Assembly (NCBI GenBank): GCA_903813345.2
Contig: CAIIXF020000009.1
Location: forward strand, 35,829,759-35,893,758
Reading direction: 5' to 3'
Source of the DNA: Owenia fusiformis
Lineage: Eukaryota > Annelida > Polychaeta > Sabellida > Oweniidae
DNA: 64,000 bases
A program made the translations under genes and the position numbers. The stretch's first letter is position 1; every line of letters starts with the position of its first letter. The notes below the pieces were generated by a model that made no database searches, was not told where the DNA came from, and saw nothing but the letters and a program-made list of their open reading frames with translations. Positions 1 to 11,900 of this stretch are shown one piece after another.

Positions 1-2940
1 CAAACTTCTGTAAATTTCTGTAATGGACTCTTCTAATTATGAATTATGCTTACTCGTGTAATGAATGGTTTGGTGTAGAAACTTCATGAAATACTATGTC
101 TGTATGTGAATACTTATCTTTCAAGGCAAAAAATGTGTACGTTTAAATCGTTAAACAAAATCTTCAAAGTAAAAAACTCTGGAAGACGAACATCTCAAAG
201 AGAGAAACACTTCAAAGTTCTATTAATGATCCTTTGTAAATGGAACATCTCCATGGAGCATCACTATTTTGAGGTGCCAAAACTTTTCTACTAGGCTAAC
301 AGAGATGTCATTGTCAGTTCAAATAACTTTCTTATGCAAACATGTACATGTTTCTTGTGGTTAAGATCTTTAAATGCTGTTGTCAGATGATATTTATTGT
401 GCTTTTAAAATACATTATTGAGTCTTAAAAAACAATAACAAAGCACAATTTTTTGTTTTTTTCACACAATTTATTTCTATAAGCAACAGAGCCGAATGCA
501 GCCAAATTTATTTATTGTACATACTGTACATAAGTTACTATTAAAGATAATTCAGTACTAGTCTTGATAACTAGTCTTGGGGTATTAGTGACTATTCAAT
601 ATGGTAATATTCGAGAAAATACCTAAGCAAAATGGCTACCGTAATTGTAAACTGTTTATTGACTGATTTGAACTGGTATTCTGGAAGAATTAGTAAAATC
701 ATCAAATCAAACCAGGTGCCAGATGAACGTAAAGGTAGAATCTCTGACAAAGGCAATTTTTGTTTATTGTTCATGTCCTAATTCAGATTCACTCTTTAAG
801 TAACTCATATTTATACATCACATGATATCATGATTGACAGGTTGAGAAGAGAGACACCTCATATTTTTTGGTTTTATAAACATATGCAAACCTGTCTCAT
901 TAGTAAACACCTCTTTCTAGTGAACACCTGTGTTTAGTGAACTCCATTTCAAGACACATTTTACATTGACTCTTGTATACAATCCCCTATCTGTAGTGAA
1001 CACCTACCTCCAGTGAACATGTTTTGTGGTTCAATAGGTGTTCACTGTATACAGGTTTTACTTGTACATGCACATAATGATGGTTCTCAAGTGTAGATAC
1101 AGTTGTATGGCTATGAACATTTCTAGACAACAAACATTGTATCTAATTAAATAACCTACACACATATGTTGAGTTTACACTGAACTTTAAATGGTGTTAT
1201 AATTTATATATCATAAATATATACAAAAATAAATCTACTTTAACAAAACAGGTTGTTGACCTGAAATGAAGACTTTAAAAATGGAATGTAAAATATCATC
1301 AGTTCTGGACAAAATTATATATTGCTAGTGGTTTAACATATTTGATTCAACACTCTTACAAATACAGGGTGTCCCGTTATCATTAAATATAGCAATAACA
1401 AAATAATTCAAAATAGTGTAGAGATCCTCGTGCTATTTCAGTCGGATTAAAGAAACATTTTTTTCACATTATACCCTGCATCAGTAAAGATTAAAATAAA
1501 ATATCAGTCCACTGACTGATTACAAAACATATTTAAGTTAATTTACCATGGATGGTAAATGGTGTATGCTTTTAGATAGAAAATATACAGTTATAAATAC
1601 TATAATATACAATATAAATACTATGAACTATTATGTATAATCCAATTTTAGTCTTGCTTCAAGAATGTGGACCTGACTCCTATCTAAACAACACAGTTGT
1701 TAGGGTAGATAGTCCAGGGTCTTGGAGCAAAACTATTGCAACTTTAACACTTCATAAACCCTATCACAGATAAAGAATGTAAGCTACCATATTTGGTTTG
1801 TGCTGCATGGCACAAGCCTCAAGTGTTTTATTTTTTTTTTTATTCATCAACATTTCTTATTTAAATATCTCAAAAACATCATCATAAAACTTACATATTA
1901 CATATTACACATTAAAGTGTGTATGAGCCTAAAAAAGTGATAAAACAGTGATAAACCTACTTTCTCTCTAAAATGTGGCAAAAATGCCAAGATCTTCATT
2001 TCCAAAATATTGTACAGTAACTTGAACAATATTTAATTCTAGTTCTATCCTTGATGAATATTTAGCCAACCTGGTTATTCTAATCAGCCTACCTTAAATC
2101 TGACTTCTAGTGGAATTACAGTAGACTTGATGCAAGAAGAAATAATCTTGATTTAACATTATTTAATATTGAAATCTACATGTAAAATTACCTCTAGAAA
2201 TGTGATTTCAAAAATTGTTTATCAACTTTAAAAATTTAATTTTCTTTGAAAATGTAACTTCTAGGTGGGAGAGATTTCCCATAGTTAGACCCATGTTAAA
2301 AAATCCCGAAAAATGAAATATCTTTTCTTGTATTGGACGGATAATATTTTCTTTTACTGGACACATTTTAATTTGTATAACTATCAGATACATAGGTAAT
2401 ATGAAACCGATCCACTAAAACTGATGAATATTCAAGTTTAATCGAACCATCTACTATATTTGCCATGTTACCTGGCCTAAATTAGCCACCTAGTGGGGAA
2501 ACTGGTAGCTACCTACTGGCATCTGGGTTATTTTCAATAAATGACATTTTACAATATGCGTCCATAACAAAATATATTACATTGGTCATCATATTCTTCT
2601 TTGTATTTTCATCTTAGACCAATAGTAAGGAAATTAGCTTCAGAATTCCCTTTAGACCTGAAGTAGAGCATGACCATCATGATTTCAATTAAGGAGTTCC
2701 ATGGGGCAATGCTGTACATACATACCTTGTTCAGTCACCACAGAGTGTTAACCATATTTGGTTATATGAAATACCTTGATAAATCAAGATGAAGTGACCA
2801 TGGTCCCAAGTCTAAGACGTAATTCTAAACAATACTTCAGTCTCCAGCTCTTAATTAGAGATCATAAGCAATGAGAAGTTATTCCAAAGAGTTCCTCGTC
2901 CTTGCCTGGGAATTAGATCACAATAAGTAATTCACAATGC
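1..2940. other. Non-coding flank downstream of the annexin gene
   Basis: No convincing exon is seen on either strand; the open frames are short and lack splice context. The part nearest 2940 should hold the annexin 3' untranslated region, because the stop codon is at 2943-2941 on the minus strand, but I could not fix the polyadenylation site. One MITE-like element lies at about 883-1062. Confidence 0.6.
883..1062. mobile_element. MITE copy with GTAAAACCTG-type ends (diverged)
   Basis: The interior carries repeated GTGAACACCT motifs in both orientations and ends in ACAGGTTTTACT, like the better preserved copy at 29585-29779. The left end is diverged (GCAAACCTGTCT). It is non-autonomous and has no coding capacity. 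The family shares its terminal repeat with the elements at 7361, 9150 and 29585. TA target duplications in the good copies suggest a Tc1/mariner or pogo-type mover. Confidence 0.6.
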
Positions 2941-5900
2941 CTAGTCCTTGCCCACAAGGGCAAGCAGGACTTTCTTGTAGTTGAAGCTAGTGTCATCTTT
3001 GATCCAGCGCCAAAGGGTCTGCTTGGTGATTTCCAAGAAACACTGTTTGATCTGAACAAGATCAATCTGAAAACATCAGTTATATTTTATATATCTATAT
3101 TGTACAGAAATATGTGTTTTAAGCAATATTTTATACATCAACAGCAATGTGTTATGTAGTAGGAACAAAAACAAAATTTCTTAATACCTCACTCCTGGAG
3201 ATAATGATCCTTGTCAACGTCTTCTCATCTGTACCCAGTCCTTTCATAGCTCTCTCAAGTCGTCTGGCAAACATCATGGGTCGACATTTGATGTTCTCAG
3301 CTGTAAGAAGAGTTAATGTCAATGCGCGTTCAATTTGTGAAGTTATCTTAGCTTTTTTCATTATTTCATGACAATTTATCAATTATTACATACAAAACAG
3401 CAGCTTTTTCTAAATCTCTATTATATAGTTTGTAGTTTGTACCTATAGCAACGAGTCCTCGCTTATAATCGCCAGATGTTTCTCTGTCTATAGAATTAGT
3501 GATGTCTCTTTGTGCAAGCTAAAATACAATAGATGCAATATGTATGCTTGTTGGGTTAGTCTAAAGCATTTTGATGCACTATGTTGTATATTCTCTACAA
3601 TGAGGGTTGTAAACTTTTTGACAAGTTTTACTGGCTGACTGCTTAAACTGCATATACTAATACATTACTCGTACTATTTGATATATCCCACAAAAAATGA
3701 ATGAATGAATGAATGGTTCTCCATCTTCTCTTCCTATACTGATGACAAGATTCCCTGTGCCGCCCGCACACTCACATATTTATAATTTTCCCGTCCATTC
3801 CACATACATGTATCTGTCCCATAATATCCTGCTTTTCACATATATATAATTCTTCCATATTTCTCACGTATAAGTCCCACATATCTTACCTTCACATATT
3901 GGTCCCATGTCTCTCTAAGTTGGTAGAAATCTCTAGTGGAGAATATACGTGTGAACTCCTGCTCATCAGTACCCCATTTGTCCTCACCAGCCTTGAAGAG
4001 AATCTCGGCATCTCTGGAATATACAGTACATGGCTATGTATTATACTATTATTCCTGGTAAATTTCCCCTGTCTTGAATCACCGAACGCACGCTGTAATA
4101 AACTGAGTCTTCCTATCATTTTCCTCTTGGGTTTAGGTGCTTATTCAAAGTTCACACTGGTGAGGAGTGACCATTCTTGCAAGTTTTTATTGTGCCAGGT
4201 CCCTTGATGGATTAATATACAACACATTCTGTGAAAATTTCAATTTCAATCCGAATACAAGGCATTAACATGACAAAATGTCACCACCTAAAACAATTTG
4301 GTCAATTTAAAGCAAGTTGAAAAAATACCTCTTTGACTTTTTTTGACATTGAGAAGGTCAAATGTCAAATGTAAAGTCAGATTTGAACTTCTGAGAACAT
4401 GTAGATGATTTTGAAAAAAAAATTAAGTAAATTTGAAGCAAGTTGAAAAAAGACCTTTTTGACCTTGAAAAGGTCATTGAAGGTCAAATGTCAAATCTAA
4501 AGTCAGATTTGAACTTCTGAGAACATGTAGATGATTTTGAAAAAAAAATTAAGTAAATTTGAAGCAAGTTGAAAAAAGACCTTTTTGACCTTGAAAAGGT
4601 CATTGAAGGCCAAAGGTCAAATCTAAAGTCAGATTTGAACTTCTGAGAACTTGTAAAGTCAAATTTGAACTTCTGAAAAGATGTAGATGATTTTGAAAAA
4701 AGAATTTGGTCAATTTGAAGCAAGTTGAAAACAGACCTTTTTGACCTTTTTTGACCAAAGGTCAAATGTCAAATCTAAAGTCAGATTTGAATTTCTGAGA
4801 ATATGTAGATGATTTTGAAAAATAAAATTAGTCAATTTGAAGCAAGTTGAAAAAAGACCTTTTTGACCTTTTTTGACCTTGAGAAGGTCATTGAAGGTCA
4901 AATGTCAAATCTAAAGTCAAACCTAAAGTCATATTTGAATTTCTGAGAACATGTAGATGATTTTGAAAAAAAACAGACCTTTTTGACCTTTTTTGACCAA
5001 AGGTCAAATGTCAAATCTAAAGTCAGATTTGAATTTCTGAGAACATGTAGATGATTTTGAAAAAAAAATTAGTCAATTTGAAGCAAGTTTAAAAAAGACC
5101 TTTTTGACCTTTTTTGACTTTGAGAAGGTCATTGAAGGTCAAATCTTAAGTCAAATCTAAAGTCAGATTTGAATTTCTGAGAACACGTAGATAATTTTGA
5201 AATTTTTTTTTAGTCAATTTGAAGCAAGTTGAAAACAGACCTTTTTGACCTTTTTTGACCTTGAGAAGGTCATTGAAGGTCAAATGTCAAATCTTAAGTC
5301 AAATCTTAAGTCAGATTTGAATTTCTGAGAACACATAGATGATTTTGAAAAAAAAATTTAGTCAATTTGAAGCAAGTTGAAAACAGACCTTTTTGACCTT
5401 TTTTGACCTTGAGAAGGTCATTGAAGGTCAAATGTCAAATCTAAAGTCAGATTTGAAGGTCAAATGTCAAATCTAAAGTCAAATCTAAAGTCGGATTTGA
5501 ATTTCTGAGAACATGTAGATGATTTTGAAAAAAAATTTAGTCAATGTGAAGCAAGTTGAAAAAAGACCTTTTTGACCTTGAGAAGGTCATTGAAGGTCAA
5601 ATGTCAAATCTAAAGTCAGATTTGAACTTCTGAGAACATGTAGATGATTTAGAAAAAAATTGAAGTCAATCTAAACAGTATTTGTTAAGTTATAGGAAGT
5701 TGTAAGAAATTGTTACAGACGCCGGACGCCAACCTCCAACCGCCGGACGCCAACCTCCAACCGCCGTCGCAAAAAAACGGAGACCATAACAATATGTCAC
5801 CACTTTTGGTGGTGACATAAAAAAAACGGAGACCATAACAATATGTCACCACTTTTGGTGGTGACATAATAAACTAAAACCACCAGTTCTTGTGATAAAA

Positions 5901-8900
5901 TGCAATGTGATTTAATATCTGGATCAGATTTGAGTTAACAGATTTACTGTAAAACCTTTTACTAAATTCAATTGATAATGCATTTCTGACCCTCTTTTGT
6001 TCAATGTATACATTATAATCTATGTTCTGTCTTACCTCTTTGCCTTTGCGTCATCAGCCAGTTTTTTATAATTCAACTGGAACATTCCAGAAGGTTCTCC
6101 CTCAAATATAACTTCCTCAACCGCTTGTTCAAGTTGTTCACGAGGGATTTCACTCCTTCCACCCTAAATAACATACAGGTCGAATGAAATACCAAAAGAA
6201 GACATACAATGTAGGGATTTATACAGGTATACAATGTATGGATTAATACAGGTATACAATGTATGGATTTATTCAGGTATACAATTTCGGAATTTATACA
6301 GGTATACAATATCGGAATTTATACAGGTATACAATTTCTAAATTATACAGGTATACAATTTCAGAATCTATACAGGTATACAATGCAGGTAATAAATCTA
6401 GTTTTTAGATACTTCAAATAATTGTTCACCTGACATGCTGAGATGAGAAGTCGCTTGAAATCACCACTTGTGTCATCCTCAATGTCATCCTCAAGTCTCG
6501 TGCTCTCACGGTTCTTCTTGGCAGCACTCTTACTGGTGACTACAAGCAAATATGGATTATGTTCTTAGTACCCGTACCTCAATTAAAACACCCATTCTGA
6601 TAAACACACAGAATTGTCAAAGAATGATTCAAACAAATTTCTAAAGCAAGTTGCAACTAATAAGCAGTTACATGTACTTGAGTTTGGGCTTTTGTAGCTG
6701 ATTGCTTGAGTATTAGTCTAAGAGAATGAGAAGCCCCAGGTTCAATTTCAATATGGGACATTGAATTTGGTTCACAATTTCCAGTTTGTTTCACAATCCA
6801 CTGGTGGATCTCGGGGGGGGGGGGGGGGCTGGGTGGGCCCAGAAAAAAAAATTGGGCCCAAAAAGATTTTGGGCCAAAAACCCCAAAGTGGGCCTTTTTG
6901 GTCATTACTGGGCCTTTCAAGGATTTTTTTTAAAATTTCAGGCCAAATTTTGAAGAAAATGGGCCTCAAAATTTGGGCCCACTTTGGGGTTTTAGGGGCC
7001 CAAATTTTTTTTTCGCGCAAGCTCAGAAGTTTTTTTCTCTGACCTGAAAGTTGGGCCCCAACTTCTTGGTTCCCAGATCCGCCCCTGCAATCCATGCAGT
7101 AACTTATAGTTTTTCACCATAGACAATCTCAAATCATTAAAATGTTATATTCAAGTCAAGAATAACTCACTGTTAGCAAATTCCTCTGTCATTTCCTTAA
7201 TCTGTGCATTTGTTCGTGTCATCAAGATCTCAAGGAGGGAAACCTCGTCTGTCCCCAAACCCTATATAATTTATATACAACAACTATAAATAACTACAAT
7301 AGAATTATTTATTATTTGATCATAAATATGATGCTGTAATCTAAATTATGAATGTAACTACAGTAAAACCTTCCTAATATAATCTGAACATTACTGGGAT
7401 TGGTCAAAGGTATTCTGAATGGCATGAGAGTCATGGAAGATTACAAAATTGAATCTGAAAGTGTTCATATTGATAGGTGTTTGGATTTCAGAGTTGTTCA
7501 GTTATATACAGGTTTTACTGTATTCAAATTACAGTCATACATCTCTTGGACTGTCCTTGCCTCTGTCAAGTATTTACAAAGGCCTCATGCAAAATGAAAT
7601 GAATATCTTGAAATTCAACACCATAGACATTACGGACTTACATAGATGGATTCTTTGATGCACCAAGCATCGTAAAGGGCAGGACGAATGTACAGCCCCA
7701 TGATGATCTCCTGGAAGTCACCACTCAGTTCAGAATAAAGCGCCTCAAGTAAGTCCTAAAATGGTAAAATATTATACATTATGGTTTCTAAGAAATGACG
7801 CCTTGTATTCAAAAATGAATTATATAAAGTTACACAATTTATGTCCTTTTACATGAGGACAAACACAACTTTACATCAAAAATCTAATTTTAAGCATCCT
7901 TGAGGTCGTTTCTCGAAACTTATTGTTATTAACGAATCATTAAAGGAATATTCCTTGCCAAACCATCTCTCTCCTCATATGGTAGCTATAACCATATATA
8001 TGCTTGCCATGTTTAGCAAAACACGCAAAAATGTTTTGATATGGTCAAATTTGATCACTTAGAAATGTGATACTCAATTCCAGTAAGCTGCCATCTTTTA
8101 GAATTTCACACAGGAAGTGATGTCATCGACTCTCAACTTTGCATATAGCATTAGGTGAGGAGCTATTAAGAATTACAAAACCAGCTAAATATTCTTTTTC
8201 AACTTTGTATCTTATTAAATCCTTCTGAAAATCTCTTCTTTTATTCTAAGTTGACAAGCCCTGAACATATTTTTGCACAGAAAGTAATGACCACTTGTCT
8301 AGAAGTGATTTTGTGCTACTTTCCTATACTGTTATGGGCAAGGTTATAGAAGTTGAGAGTTGATGACATCACTTCCTGCAAGATATCTTAAAAGATGGCA
8401 GCTCACTGGAAATAAGCACTAGATTTTTAAATGATCAATATTGACCATATTAAAACATTTTCCCATGTTTTGCTAAATATGGAAATTATATATATGATTA
8501 TAGCTACCATATCAAGAGAGAAAGGGTCCGGCAAGGAATATTCCTTTAAAAGTGGATCGTGGATTCGTTTCTATGGACACCGTATCGTTAATGGAATAAC
8601 AAGACCCCCATTCGAAATCGTAAAATCAATCATAGATAACGAATATATTGTTAAAAATCATGACATCATAGCTAATCATTAACTTTCGAGAAATGGAAAA
8701 ATTGTTTGTAACAATTGAATTAACAATTCGTTAATAACGAAAAACTTTCGAGAAATGGCCTCTGGCTCTTTAAAGAGAATGCATGGTTCCACTTACTTTA
8801 GAGAAAGCAATTTTGTAATATTTTTTCAACTCCTGACGCTGAGCATTACATCTTGTAGTTGAAACCAAGATAATCGCATCATCATTTGTGCCTGAAAATC

Positions 8901-11900
8901 ACATAAAATTATTATACTCTGTTAATTATCATGGTATACAAGACAAAACATAATTATTATTAAATAGATTCATGTTTCTTTACATGATGTAATCATGGGG
9001 TTTCAATAGTGAAAGCCCATGGTGTAATGTAAAGTATTTGTATGTTTTTCCTCCACAGTCCACTTATGCATTCTGACAGACAATTGAATTATCAAAAACA
9101 TGTAAATGTTTCACGAGGTAATTCTTTTGTTTTAGCACAATCACCCATACAGTAAAACATGTAAGTGGAACGGCTTTCGTGCCTCAAAACTGTATTCAAC
9201 TTGGGAGCTGTTTCATTTACAGAGGTTCATTTTATATCAAATTAATGGGTAACTTCCACTTATGGCAGGTGTTTCCACTTGGCAGGTATTCCACCTAACA
9301 TGTTTTACTGTACATGTATAAACTCTCTTATCCTACTACGAGAGTGTGTCAGTTTGATGACACTGAATTTGACTCACCACAACCATCCATGGCCTCATTT
9401 AGGTACATACAGTCCACCTCTGCACTCCACTTATTTCCAGTGATGTCCTCTGGAACTGGTCGGCTTGCCATGTATTGAGTCACTGGGTCATCTGCCGTGT
9501 ACTGCAGGAATGGCTTCACCGTACCCTCTGTGATGTCAAATGTACCATTCACCTGAACAGAAGAGTAAAAACTTATTAAAAAATCTATTTCTTAATGAAA
9601 CAAGAAAAAAGATTAGAGGAGATAACTCTGCAGTCTGCAAATGTCACTACCTGCCATTTGTTACATATGTGGAACTCCACCCACCATCAACAAAAATAGT
9701 TTGAGACTATAACAGTATATCACCACTTCTGGTGATGACATAAAAATCCTATGAATGGTGATATCAAAAGAGTGTATTTCATATTCAGTGATGTCACACT
9801 CCATGTGCAGAGCAAACATGACTGTTATACTGGGCTATCTATACATACCTCTTGACGTCTCATCAGCTCATTTACAAGTTTATTCTTGATCTGCAGTTTC
9901 TTCTCTGGATCATCCTTCAGTTTCTGCTGTAGCTCCTTTAACTTTTCCTACAAAGTAATTGTATGAATAATATTTTATATAATGCACATGATACATCTTT
10001 ACTTGTATAATACATGTATACTTGTAAACTAAAGTACAAAGCCCTTAAATTTCGAGAAACATTTTTAACATACAGTGTACATGAATGTTAGAGGGTACAG
10101 TGAGAATACATGATTATTAGGATCCTCAGGGAGATATAGACATTTCTCCAAGAATAAAACTTTATCCAACCCCCCCCCCCCCGTATGAAACCCTTATATA
10201 TGTATACCATGGTCACATTGGTTTGTGTATACGACTCATGCTGTAATAATTTCAAGAACCATATGAAAATAAATCATATGTGGGTTCATTCATATTTCTT
10301 AAGTACCATTTCTTTCTTAAATTCCTCCTCCATTTCTTTCTTCATTGCCTCCATAGCAGCTTTGTCATCTTCTTCCTCTTCTTCTTCTTCCTCTTCTTCT
10401 TCAGAATCCTCATAGTCATCATCACGGTTCTTGCGGTTGCGTCGACGGTAGGGTGGCTCAAAATAATTTTATTTTGGAAATGTTATGCTCCCTACGTGAA
10501 TCGAGTTGCATTTTGGGGTAAATATCACCTGTGATTTTTTTCAAATTTTTTAGTCAACTTTTAGGGGTCCCCCACAGCCTTTGAAGTTTGCCCGTAGGCT
10601 TAACATTAGTGGGCGTCGCCCAAAATCGTACTTTGTTGAAGTTTTGTTCTAGAGTGATTTATAAATGTTGTTTGAAGAAAAACAACATTGTATATGATAT
10701 GATTAGATGTTTAAATCATCATATTACTCTGTTTCATCATATGAACTTATATAAAAGGTTATACTTACAATATCCTATTAACAAAATATTAGGTACATTC
10801 GACCAATATAATTATTTGAACAAGTACAGTTTTAGAGAATCATGTCTCATATATGATTTGGTATTGTCATTATAATGGTTTAAACTGTAAAAGGTATATT
10901 CATTCTTGACATTTAATGTTTTTAACATGATTCAGACCAGATTTTCTTATATGTGACACTCGTCCTCTATGATCTGAGCGTACAACACATACATTGTCAC
11001 GATGCGCCGTGTCACAGGTCATTTGAGATATTCCTGCTGATGATACCAAAACTTGAGACCGTGAAGAGGTGCTGTGGTTGTCAAGGGGGCACTTAGGATT
11101 AAATACCATCCGTGGAGACAGACCACAAATCCCACAAGTTGTGTTATCCTCTGCAGTTGCTGTGGAGTAAGTTGGACAAATAAGTGGCTGAGCATGAATA
11201 TCTTCAAGAGGTAGAGACTCTTCCCCATGAACCTGGCATGGTGGTAGGCTCCAGGTTGGTCACAGCTCTTCGCAGTGTAAGACAGAGCAAGAGAGGAGAA
11301 GCAGGAGCTTGCTACAGCACTGCTCAACATCCCACTGCCTGTACAATTTGCAACTGGCAAACCAGGACAGCCTGAATTCAACCCAAATCCTGCTCACTTA
11401 GGCAATGTTAAACTATCACTAGCAATGTTTGTAACTGAGAGATCTTGGCTCTTATCGTGACAATGTATGTGTTGTATGCTCAGAGCAACTTATGTTCAAA
11501 CCCAGAATTTCTGTCAAGACCTGCATTCTGTTAATGATCCAGCTGAACTAGCAGTGAAGCTGGTACAGGAACGCTCTCAAATGACCCTTGACGTGGCGCA
11601 TCGTGACAATGTATGTGTTGTACGCTCAGATCATAGAGGAAGAGTGTCACATATAAGAAAATCTGATCTGAACCATGTTTAAAACATTAAATGTCAAGAA
11701 TGAATATACCTTTTACATTTTAAACCATTATAATAAGAATACCAAATCATATATGAGACATGATTCTCAAAAACTGTACTTGTTCAAATAATTATACTGG
11801 TCGAATGTACCTGATATTTTGTTAATAGGATATTGTAAGTATAACCTTTTATATAAGTTCCCATGATGAAACAGAGTAATATGATGATTTAAACATCTAA

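Noticed and set aside
1371-1392. ACAGGGTGTCCCGTTATC-like sequence resembling a mariner terminal repeat (also near 38760 and 39549)
   Set aside because: No matching inverted partner end could be placed, so no element is called.
4484-4901. Minus-strand frames of 63-93 codons
   Set aside because: They run through the satellite units of the 4.3-5.9 kb element and repeat the same phrase.
6657-7095. Frames of 87-107 codons rich in Pro/Gly
   Set aside because: They lie in a G-rich MITE and arise from its homopolymer tracts.
10185-10415. Plus-strand frame ending in poly-Ser
   Set aside because: It is the antisense of the Glu-rich annexin exon 8.
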